This document shows positions 1 to 8,176 of a stretch of DNA of 64,000 nucleotides, in pieces (the first letter of the stretch is position 1; each line of letters starts with the position of its first letter). This DNA comes from Streptomyces sp. NL15-2K (GTDB taxonomy: Bacteria; Actinomycetota; Actinomycetes; Streptomycetales; Streptomycetaceae), in NCBI RefSeq assembly GCF_030551255.1, contig NZ_CP130630.1:4445501-4509500 (forward strand). Reading direction: 5' to 3'. The translations under genes and the position numbers were made by a program. The notes under the pieces are model-generated. The model was not told the origin of the DNA. It searched no databases and saw only the letters and a program-made list of their open reading frames with translations.

Positions 1-3000
1 CCCAGCTGCAGGTGATCGCCGGTCCCGACGCCGGCGGGGTCCACCTTCTGCACGGCGGCCAGATCCACATCGGCCGTTCGGCCGACGCCGACGTCCCGCT
101 CGACGACCCGGACGTCTCCCGGCTGCACTGCGCGGTGACGGTCGGCCCCGACGGCCGCGTCTCGGTCGCCGATCCCGGCTCGACGAACGGCACGACGCTG
201 GACGGCAGGCATGTCGGCCCCCGCCCGGTCCGCTTCACGCCGGGCGCGCTGCTGCGGATCGGCGAGTCGGCCCTGCGGCTGGCCCCGGCCGGAGGGCCCG
301 GCGCGCGCGTGCGGGCGACTCCGGACGGAGAGGGGCACGTGCGCGTGCCCGCCGGGGACGGGGCAGCACCCACCGGCACCAGCACCGATACCGGCACGGC
401 GCAGGCACCCGCGCCCGAGGGCGGGCCCGGCCCGTCCGGCAGGACCCATCACGCGTACGGCTCGGCGGGCTGGGGCGCCTCGACCGGCACCCCGGGCGCC
501 CAGGGGCACGGGCGGGCCGAACCGCCCGTCGTGCCGGGGCAGGGCGGGGCGCCGCGCATCGAGAGCCACGACGGCACCCTGAGCCTGCCCGCCCGGGGCG
601 GCGCGGCCGACCCGGCTGCCGCTGCCGGTGACACCCACGCCGGCCGCTCCGGCATCGCGGGACTGGCCGGGACGGCCGGCATCGGCGGTTCACCCGACGC
701 GTCCGCCCGTACGACGGCTGCGGACGACGCCTCCGACATCGCCGCCGGCGCCGACCCGGACCCCTCCGGATCCGGCCGCCGCAAGGGAACCCCCCTGCGG
801 GGGACGGACGTGCCGCCGGGAATACGTCGGCGCGGCGGGCTCAAGGGCTGGGCGCGGCGGCTGACCGGCGGACGCGGCGAACAGGACGCGACCGGGCGCG
901 GGACGTACGACGAGACCGGGGACGCCACGTCGGACACGGCACAGGCACCCCCCGCCACCGTCTCCCAGGCCCCCGAGGCCTGGCCGGATCCGGCGGCGCT
1001 GCTCCTGACGGCACTGGGCCCCGGGCCGCGCCTGTGGGAACGCGGCCCGGGCCATCCGGAGGCGCTGACGGTGCGGCTGGGCACGGCCGACCGGGCGGCA
1101 CCGGACGGCTCGGGGCTGCTGCCCGCGGTGCCGGTGACCGCCGACCTGCGCGAGGTCGGGGCGCTGGGACTGGCCGGTCCGCGCGCGCGGCTCGCCGGGG
1201 TGGCCCGCGCGGTCGTCGCCCAGCTCGCCGCGCTGCACTCCCCCGACACCCTGGAAATCGTCCTGATCAGCGCGGACCGGTCCCGCTCTGTGCAGGAGCG
1301 CACCGCCGTGTGGTCCTGGCTGGGCTGGCTGCCGCATCTGCGCCCGGGCCACGGCCAGGACTGCCGCCTCCTGCTGGCCTACGACCGGGAACAGGCCACG
1401 GCCCGCACCGACGAGCTCCTGCGTCGCCTGGAGGATCACCTGGCGGATGCGGGACCCACTCCGGTCGTCGCCGCCCCGCCTGCCGTCGGCGTTCCCGACA
1501 GCGGTGCCTCGCGGCGCCCGTCCTGGGCCAGGGACGACGACCGGGCGGACGAGGACGGGGGCGGCTTCCCGGGGCCGTACACCGTGGTCGTCGTGGACGG
1601 CGACCCGCCGGGCGCAGCCGTGCGCGAGGCGGTGGCGCGGCTGGCGCTGGAGGGTCCACGGGCCGGCATACACGTCGTGTGTCTCGCCGAGACGGCACCC
1701 GCGTCGCCCGCCTCGCCGGTGACGGAGACCTACGAGGCGGCCTGCGCGGCGTCGCCGACGTTCCGGGAGTCCGGTGCGGTCGCCCTGCTCAGCGGCGACG
1801 TGGCGACGGCGCTGCGGCTGGTGCGTGTCGCGCGGACCTCGCAGTCCCCCCGCGTCGGCGCGGAGCCCGCTCGCCCCGAGCCGGACGCCTCCCGGCCCCG
1901 CTCGGCGGAGGCGCCCCGCAGCGGACCCGTCGGGCACGGCACCGTGGCCGCGGTGGACGCCGTGTCGCTCGCCTGGGCCGAGCGGTTCGCGCGGGCGCTG
2001 GCGCCGCTGCGGGCGGAGGCGACGGCCGGTGAGCGGCACGCGCGTGTGTCCATGCCGTTGCCTCAGGCGGCGCGGCTGCTGGACGAGTTGGGGCTCGCGA
2101 GGGCCACCCCGGCGTCGCTGATGGCGCGTTGGGCGGACGCGGCCGACGACACCGACTCGCTCGGCGGGCGGGCCTGGGCGGTGCTCGGGGCCGGGCCGCG
2201 CGGGCCGGTCTGCGCGGACCTCGCGGCCGAGGGCCCGCACCTGCTGATCGAGGGACCGCCGGGCAGCGGACGTACGGAGCTGCTGCGAGCCGTGGTCGCG
2301 TCCCTCGCCGCCGCCGAGCGCCCCGACCGGCTGAGCGTGGTCCTGATGGACGGCCGCGACAACGTGGGCACCAGCGGCGGCGGACACGGCGAAGGCCTGC
2401 GTGTCTGCACGGACCTGCCGCACGTCACCACCCACCTCTCCGCCAACGACCCCGTGCGGATGCGGGAGTTCGCCCAGTCCCTGAGCGCCGAGCTGAAGCG
2501 GCGCGCGGAGTTGCTCGGGCGGTGCGACTTCGCCGAGTGGCACACCGGGCGCGTGGTGTCGGGCCGCATGGTCGCGCAGCGGACGGCGGCGGCACGCGGC
2601 GCGTCCGGGAACGGGGCCGGGACCGGGACCGGGACCGGGACCGGGACCGGGACCGGGACCGGGACCGGGACCGGGACCGGGACCGGGACCGGGACCGGGG
2701 AGCCCACCGGAGACCTCGACACCCCGCCCAGCTCCACCATCCGCCTGCGTCCGGCGGCGGCGCGCCGCCGGGCGGAGGCCGCCCCGCCGCTGCCCCGGCT
2801 GGTCGTGGTCGTCGACGACCTGGACGCGCTGGTCTCCCCCGCGCTGGGCTCACCGGGCAGGCCCGCGGCCGGCTCGGTGATACGCGCGCTGGAGGCCGTG
2901 GCCCGGGACGGCGAGCGGCTCGGCGTGCACCTGGTGGCCGCGGCCGGAGTAGGCGGCCGTACGGCGCAGTCGGAACCGGCCCGCCGGGCCACCCTGCGCG

Positions 3001-3299
3001 TCACCCTCGACGCGCCGGCCGCCGGCCCGGACGAACCGGCCCCCGGGCGCGGGCGCCTGGCCCGACCGGACGGACGGATGACGCCCTTCCAGGGCGGCCG
3101 GGTCACGGGGCGGATTCCGCGCACGGCGACGCTGCGGCCGACGGTTGTGCCATTGGAGTGGGAGCGAATGGGGGATCCACCGGCCCGACGCCACGTGCGC
3201 GAGCTGGGCAACGGGCCGACGGACCTGGCGTTGTTGGCCAGCGCGTTGGAGCGGGCGGCGCGGGAGGTCGCGTCGGCCGAGGTGCCGTCCCTGCTGTAG
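1..3299 (+). CDS. FHA domain / FtsK-SpoIIIE-like ATPase, 5' truncated
   Basis: The reading frame is open from the window edge (codons begin at base 3) and the first visible residues are already inside an FHA fold, so the true start lies upstream. Counting residues from the GTG at 12, the FHA domain covers about 1-95, with the usual GRS, SRLHC and GSTNG motifs for phosphothreonine peptide binding. A long Gly/Pro/Ala-rich linker follows. The ATPase part has a P-loop (GPPGSGRT, about 748-755) and a Walker B strand (LVVVVDDLD, about 930-940). A Gly-Thr repeat lies between the two. FHA plus FtsK-type ATPase proteins are common in actinobacteria, and some resemble type VII secretion ATPases. The substrate here cannot be told. 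The gene ends just before a block of insertion elements. Confidence 0.85.
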   Translation, partial: QLQVIAGPDAGGVHLLHGGQIHIGRSADADVPLDDPDVSRLHCAVTVGPDGRVSVADPGSTNGTTLDGRHVGPRPVRFTPGALLRIGESALRLAPAGGPGARVRATPDGEGHVRVPAGDGAAPTGTSTDTGTAQAPAPEGGPGPSGRTHHAYGSAGWGASTGTPGAQGHGRAEPPVVPGQGGAPRIESHDGTLSLPARGGAADPAAAAGDTHAGRSGIAGLAGTAGIGGSPDASARTTAADDASDIAAGADPDPSGSGRRKGTPLRGTDVPPGIRRRGGLKGWARRLTGGRGEQDATGRGTYDETGDATSDTAQAPPATVSQAPEAWPDPAALLLTALGPGPRLWERGPGHPEALTVRLGTADRAAPDGSGLLPAVPVTADLREVGALGLAGPRARLAGVARAVVAQLAALHSPDTLEIVLISADRSRSVQERTAVWSWLGWLPHLRPGHGQDCRLLLAYDREQATARTDELLRRLEDHLADAGPTPVVAAPPAVGVPDSGASRRPSWARDDDRADEDGGGFPGPYTVVVVDGDPPGAAVREAVARLALEGPRAGIHVVCLAETAPASPASPVTETYEAACAASPTFRESGAVALLSGDVATALRLVRVARTSQSPRVGAEPARPEPDASRPRSAEAPRSGPVGHGTVAAVDAVSLAWAERFARALAPLRAEATAGERHARVSMPLPQAARLLDELGLARATPASLMARWADAADDTDSLGGRAWAVLGAGPRGPVCADLAAEGPHLLIEGPPGSGRTELLRAVVASLAAAERPDRLSVVLMDGRDNVGTSGGGHGEGLRVCTDLPHVTTHLSANDPVRMREFAQSLSAELKRRAELLGRCDFAEWHTGRVVSGRMVAQRTAAARGASGNGAGTGTGTGTGTGTGTGTGTGTGTGTGTGEPTGDLDTPPSSTIRLRPAAARRRAEAAPPLPRLVVVVDDLDALVSPALGSPGRPAAGSVIRALEAVARDGERLGVHLVAAAGVGGRTAQSEPARRATLRVTLDAPAAGPDEPAPGRGRLARPDGRMTPFQGGRVTGRIPRTATLRPTVVPLEWERMGDPPARRHVRELGNGPTDLALLASALERAAREVASAEVPSLL
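2619..2696 (+). repeat. 13 tandem copies of GGGACC inside the ATPase gene
   Basis: Thirteen uninterrupted copies of a 6-bp unit encode alternating Gly-Thr. The unit is a multiple of three, so copy-number change lengthens or shortens the protein without a frameshift. It sits between Walker A and Walker B. Confidence 0.97.
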
Positions 3300-3355
3300 T
3301 GCGGGATGCTGATGCGGGCGTTCCTCGCACACCGGGCAGACAGGTCCGGGCCTAG

Positions 3356-4772
3356 TAGTGCTTCGTTAGGTTGTGGGCTGTCTGCGGCTGCTCCGGGGGC
3401 TGGGCAGGGGGCGTCCGCAGGTGGTGCAGGTACCGGTCCAGCACCTCAGCAGGTCCTGAAGAACGTCGAGGACCTGGTAGAGGGTCAGGCCGGTATGTGG
3501 ACTTTTGGGTCGAGCCGCCTGAGGGTGAGGAATGCCTGGGCGGCGGTGACGAGGGTGACGTGGTGGTGCCAGCCGCGCCAGGTGCGGCCCTCGAAGTGGT
3601 CCAGTCCCAGGCCATGCTTGAGCTCGCGGTAGTCATGTTCGATCCGCCAGCGCATCTTGGCCCACCGCACCAGGTCAGCGACGGGTGTGGTGGCGGGCAG
3701 GTTCGATATCCAGTAGTCCGTCGGGGCGTCCTGGCCCTCCGGCCATTCGACGAGGAGTGTCTGGACGGGCAGGACGCCGTCCCACCGGTTGCGGCCGCCG
3801 CCCGCCTCCTGAGCTGCGGCCAGGGACTGCTTGCCCGCGGGCCGCACTGTCAGCACCGCGAACCGTGAGGTCATCGCGCCCTTGCTGCCCTGCCTCCAGG
3901 TCACCTCGGTGAACCGCTCCGCACCCGCCTGCGCTGCGAGGACGCAGACGGCTCGCGGTGGGGTGCGGTAGCGGGGAAGGGGGGGCGGCCCGAGCCCGCC
4001 ATAAGCGGGCTGGTGCGGCTCGGCATCCTCCGGGTGGGCGACTTCCTTCCCGTTCAGGGCCAGGACATAGGACAGCCCTCGCTCCTGGAGACCGAGCCGG
4101 AAGGGGGTGCTGACGCCGTAGCCGGCGTCGGCGACCACGACCGGTGCCTTCAACTGCCACTCGGCGAGTGTGTCCAGCAGGCCGAGCGCGAGACGCCACT
4201 TCTCCCGGTGCACCACGTGATCGGGGATGCCTGCCCTGCGGCATCGGTCCGGCTCGTCCGTCCACTCACGCGGCAGATATAACTGCCACTCCAACGGACA
4301 CGAGGCGGTGTCGGTGGCGGCATGGACACTGACCGCGACCTGGCAGTTCGCCCGTTTGCCGACCGCTCCGCAGTACTGGCGGGCCACCCCGACCGACGCC
4401 TTGCCGCACTTGGGGAACGACACGTCGTCGATCACCCACACCTCAGGTGTGATCACCTCGGACAGCCGCTCGGCGATCCGCTGTCTGACCGGCAGCGGAT
4501 CCCACGGCGACTGGTTCACGAACTGCTGCAGGGCCTGCATGTTCCCGTCCGGCAGACGCTCGGCCATCGGCTGGATCGACTTGCGCCGGCCGTCCAGCAT
4601 CAGGCCCCGGACATAACACTCGCCCCACCGCCGCTGATCCCGCCGCGGCAACGACCCGAACACATCAGCAACGAACTCCGCCAACTCGCCCCGGAGCCGG
4701 TCCACTTCCCCCAACCTCACTCCGGAAAGCTACCCACGATCAGCCGAGATCACTCAACGTAACGAAGCACTA
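3356..4772 (-). mobile_element. IS701-family insertion sequence, copy A (minus)
   Basis: A 1417-bp element with imperfect terminal inverted repeats. Both ends read TAGTGCTTCGTTA inward, and about 18 of the first 20 bases match. It is flanked on both sides by CTAG (3352-3355 and 4773-4776), which fits the 4-bp YTAR target duplication known for the IS701 family. It holds one transposase gene and is mirrored by copy B at 5000-6416. Confidence 0.93.
3485..4720 (-). CDS. IS701-family DDE transposase (copy A)
   Basis: A 411-residue transposase that catalyses cut-and-join of the surrounding element. The DDE triad can be placed at D98/D99 (VIDDVSFPKCG), D198 (VVADAGYG) and E361 (WRIEHDYRELKHG), the last being the usual Y-(2)-R-(3)-E-like C-terminal block of this group. 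The reading frame is intact and the protein is identical to the one encoded at 5052-6287. The start is a GTG, and a second GTG five codons in is also possible. An intact frame and intact ends suggest the element may still be active. Confidence 0.95.
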   Translation of the reverse strand: MRLGEVDRLRGELAEFVADVFGSLPRRDQRRWGECYVRGLMLDGRRKSIQPMAERLPDGNMQALQQFVNQSPWDPLPVRQRIAERLSEVITPEVWVIDDVSFPKCGKASVGVARQYCGAVGKRANCQVAVSVHAATDTASCPLEWQLYLPREWTDEPDRCRRAGIPDHVVHREKWRLALGLLDTLAEWQLKAPVVVADAGYGVSTPFRLGLQERGLSYVLALNGKEVAHPEDAEPHQPAYGGLGPPPLPRYRTPPRAVCVLAAQAGAERFTEVTWRQGSKGAMTSRFAVLTVRPAGKQSLAAAQEAGGGRNRWDGVLPVQTLLVEWPEGQDAPTDYWISNLPATTPVADLVRWAKMRWRIEHDYRELKHGLGLDHFEGRTWRGWHHHVTLVTAAQAFLTLRRLDPKVHIPA

Positions 4773-4776
4773 CTAG

Positions 4777-4995
4777 GGCCTGTCCGGCGGATCATGCCGC
4801 AGACGCGGGGTCTGGTGCGTCCATCTGCCGCGTTGTCGTCACTCTCCCCCACGCTCGAACAGAGCTCGCGCGGGGGGACCCCCATCGCTCCGCGTCGACT
4901 CCCTCCTCCGCCTTGCAGCTGGACGCACCAGACCCCGCTCACCTGCGTTTACGAGGCGCCGTCGATTTTCTGCGACCTGATCCGCCGGACAGGCC
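4777..4995. mobile_element. 219-bp MITE (MITE1) between the two IS copies
   Basis: A non-coding element whose ends are inverted repeats starting GGCCTGTCCGGCGGATCA. The match extends to about 27 bp with two mismatches. A second nested inverted repeat pairs 4805-4821 with 4919-4936. It is flanked by CTAG on each side (4773-4776 and 4996-4999) and encodes no transposase, so it would have to be mobilised in trans. YTAR-type targets are known for IS701 and for part of the IS5 family. Confidence 0.8.
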
Positions 4996-4999
4996 CTAG

Positions 5000-6416
5000 T
5001 AGTGCTTCGTTACGTTGAGTGATCTCGGCTGATCGTGGGTAGCTTTCCGGAGTGAGGTTGGGGGAAGTGGACCGGCTCCGGGGCGAGTTGGCGGAGTTCG
5101 TTGCTGATGTGTTCGGGTCGTTGCCGCGGCGGGATCAGCGGCGGTGGGGCGAGTGTTATGTCCGGGGCCTGATGCTGGACGGCCGGCGCAAGTCGATCCA
5201 GCCGATGGCCGAGCGTCTGCCGGACGGGAACATGCAGGCCCTGCAGCAGTTCGTGAACCAGTCGCCGTGGGATCCGCTGCCGGTCAGACAGCGGATCGCC
5301 GAGCGGCTGTCCGAGGTGATCACACCTGAGGTGTGGGTGATCGACGACGTGTCGTTCCCCAAGTGCGGCAAGGCGTCGGTCGGGGTGGCCCGCCAGTACT
5401 GCGGAGCGGTCGGCAAACGGGCGAACTGCCAGGTCGCGGTCAGTGTCCATGCCGCCACCGACACCGCCTCGTGTCCGTTGGAGTGGCAGTTATATCTGCC
5501 GCGTGAGTGGACGGACGAGCCGGACCGATGCCGCAGGGCAGGCATCCCCGATCACGTGGTGCACCGGGAGAAGTGGCGTCTCGCGCTCGGCCTGCTGGAC
5601 ACACTCGCCGAGTGGCAGTTGAAGGCACCGGTCGTGGTCGCCGACGCCGGCTACGGCGTCAGCACCCCCTTCCGGCTCGGTCTCCAGGAGCGAGGGCTGT
5701 CCTATGTCCTGGCCCTGAACGGGAAGGAAGTCGCCCACCCGGAGGATGCCGAGCCGCACCAGCCCGCTTATGGCGGGCTCGGGCCGCCCCCCCTTCCCCG
5801 CTACCGCACCCCACCGCGAGCCGTCTGCGTCCTCGCAGCGCAGGCGGGTGCGGAGCGGTTCACCGAGGTGACCTGGAGGCAGGGCAGCAAGGGCGCGATG
5901 ACCTCACGGTTCGCGGTGCTGACAGTGCGGCCCGCGGGCAAGCAGTCCCTGGCCGCAGCTCAGGAGGCGGGCGGCGGCCGCAACCGGTGGGACGGCGTCC
6001 TGCCCGTCCAGACACTCCTCGTCGAATGGCCGGAGGGCCAGGACGCCCCGACGGACTACTGGATATCGAACCTGCCCGCCACCACACCCGTCGCTGACCT
6101 GGTGCGGTGGGCCAAGATGCGCTGGCGGATCGAACATGACTACCGCGAGCTCAAGCATGGCCTGGGACTGGACCACTTCGAGGGCCGCACCTGGCGCGGC
6201 TGGCACCACCACGTCACCCTCGTCACCGCCGCCCAGGCATTCCTCACCCTCAGGCGGCTCGACCCAAAAGTCCACATACCGGCCTGACCCTCTACCAGGT
6301 CCTCGACGTTCTTCAGGACCTGCTGAGGTGCTGGACCGGTACCTGCACCACCTGCGGACGCCCCCTGCCCAGCCCCCGGAGCAGCCGCAGACAGCCCACA
6401 ACCTAACGAAGCACTA
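5000..6416 (+). mobile_element. IS701-family insertion sequence, copy B (plus)
   Basis: A 1417-bp element with the same length, ends and coding content as copy A but in opposite orientation. CTAG flanks it at 4996-4999 and 6417-6420. With copy A it forms a large inverted repeat around MITE1. Confidence 0.93.
5052..6287 (+). CDS. IS701-family DDE transposase (copy B)
   Basis: A 411-residue transposase with the same translation as the minus-strand copy at 3485-4720, including the D98/D99, D198 and E361 triad. The gene starts 52 bp inside the left terminal repeat and ends about 130 bp before the right one. Absence of any difference between the two proteins argues for a very recent second transposition or for gene conversion. 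Confidence 0.95.
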   Translation: MRLGEVDRLRGELAEFVADVFGSLPRRDQRRWGECYVRGLMLDGRRKSIQPMAERLPDGNMQALQQFVNQSPWDPLPVRQRIAERLSEVITPEVWVIDDVSFPKCGKASVGVARQYCGAVGKRANCQVAVSVHAATDTASCPLEWQLYLPREWTDEPDRCRRAGIPDHVVHREKWRLALGLLDTLAEWQLKAPVVVADAGYGVSTPFRLGLQERGLSYVLALNGKEVAHPEDAEPHQPAYGGLGPPPLPRYRTPPRAVCVLAAQAGAERFTEVTWRQGSKGAMTSRFAVLTVRPAGKQSLAAAQEAGGGRNRWDGVLPVQTLLVEWPEGQDAPTDYWISNLPATTPVADLVRWAKMRWRIEHDYRELKHGLGLDHFEGRTWRGWHHHVTLVTAAQAFLTLRRLDPKVHIPA

Positions 6417-6420
6417 CTAG

Positions 6421-6626
6421 GCCCTGTCGTCAAATTCCCGCCTGCCGCGCGACGCCATGCACGCTCCCCCACTGCCTTAAAGGCGTGGGAGGGGCCCCCA
6501 CTCGCCGCACCGGGCCCTGACCCAAGTACATCCAGTACGTGAGTCAGGGCCCGGCACGCCGAGAGCACGCACCTGACGCCGCGCGGCCCGCCCTTCGGGC
6601 GGACGACGGGAATCTGACGACAGGGC
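6421..6626. mobile_element. 206-bp MITE (MITE2)
   Basis: A non-coding element with terminal inverted repeats starting GCCCTGTCGTCA, about 20 bp with one mismatch. It contains internal hairpins, including a 12-bp stem around CCGGGCCCTGAC. CTAG lies at both borders (6417-6420 and 6627-6630). It ends 142 bp upstream of the sugar-transport operon, so it may have altered that promoter region. Confidence 0.8.
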
Positions 6627-6768
6627 CTAGGGTCGCCACCGACGCCGGGTGCCTGGTCACAGGGGGGTCACGATCCCCCGCTTGACAGCGGACGCGCTCT
6701 TGCCGCCCCCCACCCCAAGGCGTAGACCAGAGCGCACGGGACAGCGTTCGGACGTTCGACGAGGAACG

Positions 6769-8172
6769 ATGAACGGGGCATTGATGCGCAGGACTAGCAG
6801 CACCATCCGCAAGCACCGGCAGCACAGGTCCGCGAAAACCGCGGCCGCCCTCCTCGCGGGAGCCCTCGCGCTCTCGCTCACCGCCTGCGGTGGAGACGAC
6901 GACAAGAGCAGCGACAGCGGTCCCACCGGTGGCACGGCGACCGGCAACACGGTCACCCTCCCCAAGCTCGGCGGGCAGAGCCTGGAGGTCGCCGCCGTCT
7001 GGACCGGCGCCGAGCAGGAGAACTTCAAGAAGGTCCTCGCGGAGTTCGAGAAGCGCACCGGCGCCAAGGTGACCTTCGTGCCCGCGCAGGACCCGATCAT
7101 CAATTTCCTCGGCTCGAAGATCGCGGGCGGACAGCCGCCGGACATCGCGATGCTCCCGCAGCCGGGCGCCATCAAGCAGGCCGTGGACCGCAAGTGGGCC
7201 AAGCCGCTGGGCGCCGAAGCCACCAAGGAGCTGCAGGAGAACTACTCCCAGGGCTGGCAGGACATCGGCAAGGTCGACGGCAAGCAGTACGGGGTCTACT
7301 ACAAGGCCGCGAACAAGTCCCTGATCTGGTACAACGCCCAGGTCTTCGAGAACGCGGGGGCGAGCGAGGCCAAGACGTGGGACGAGCTCCTCACCACCGC
7401 GCAGACGGTCTACGACTCCGGTGTCACCCCGTTCTCGGTCGCCGGCGCCGACGGCTGGACCCTCACGGACTGGTTCGAGAACGTCTACCTCTCGCAGGCG
7501 GGCCCGGAGAAGTACGACCAGCTCGCACAGCACCAGATCAAGTGGACGGACCCGTCCGTGAAGGACGCCCTCACCACCCTCGCCCAGATCTGGGGCAAGG
7601 CGGACTACGTCGCGGGCGGCGCGGACGGCGCGCTGCAGACGGAGTTCCCGGCGTCCGTGACGCAGACCTTCACCGGCGGTGACCAGCCCAAGGCGGGCAT
7701 GGTGTTCGAGGCCGACTTCGTGCAGGTCAACATCGGCGAGACCGAGGCGAAGATCGGCACGGACGCGAAGGTGTTCCCGTTCCCGGCCGTGGGCAGCGCC
7801 GCGCCCGTGGTCACCGGCGGCGACGCGGCCGTGATCCTCAAGGAGTCCAAGGCGGCCCAGGCGCTGGCCACGTTCCTGGCCTCCCCGGACGCGGCGACCA
7901 TCCAGGCGAAGCTGGGCGGTTACCTCTCGCCGAACAAGAACGTGCCGGACTCGGCGTACCCGAACGCGGTGCAGCAGAAGATGGCCAAGGCGCTCATCGC
8001 GGCCGGTGACGACTTCCGCTTCGACATGTCGGACCAGGCCCCGCAGGCCTTCGGCGGCACACCCGGCAAGGGCGAGTGGAAGGCCCTCCAGGACTTCCTG
8101 AAGAACCCGAAGGACGTCGCGGGAACGCAAGCCAAGCTGGAAGCCGACGCGGCCGCCGCCTACGGAGGCTGA
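6769..8172 (+). CDS. ABC sugar-binding lipoprotein (alpha-glucoside type)
   Basis: A 467-residue extracytoplasmic solute-binding protein. The ATG at 6769 follows GAGGA and gives a classic lipoprotein signal peptide: Arg/Lys-rich n-region, Ala/Leu core, then the lipobox LTAC and a Gly/Asp linker. The body has the usual family 1 substrate-binding layout with the motif KIAGGQPPDIAML. The next two genes encode the membrane partners. No ATPase gene is nearby, which is normal in Streptomyces, where several sugar importers share one ATPase (MsiK). Substrate is inferred as an alpha-glucoside or related oligosaccharide from the permease architecture, not proven. Confidence 0.9.
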   Translation: MNGALMRRTSSTIRKHRQHRSAKTAAALLAGALALSLTACGGDDDKSSDSGPTGGTATGNTVTLPKLGGQSLEVAAVWTGAEQENFKKVLAEFEKRTGAKVTFVPAQDPIINFLGSKIAGGQPPDIAMLPQPGAIKQAVDRKWAKPLGAEATKELQENYSQGWQDIGKVDGKQYGVYYKAANKSLIWYNAQVFENAGASEAKTWDELLTTAQTVYDSGVTPFSVAGADGWTLTDWFENVYLSQAGPEKYDQLAQHQIKWTDPSVKDALTTLAQIWGKADYVAGGADGALQTEFPASVTQTFTGGDQPKAGMVFEADFVQVNIGETEAKIGTDAKVFPFPAVGSAAPVVTGGDAAVILKESKAAQALATFLASPDAATIQAKLGGYLSPNKNVPDSAYPNAVQQKMAKALIAAGDDFRFDMSDQAPQAFGGTPGKGEWKALQDFLKNPKDVAGTQAKLEADAAAAYGG

Positions 8173-8176
8173 CGCG

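Noticed and set aside
6682..6687. TTGACA -35 box for the sugar operon
   Set aside because: No acceptable -10 hexamer lies 16-19 bp downstream, so I do not annotate a promoter.
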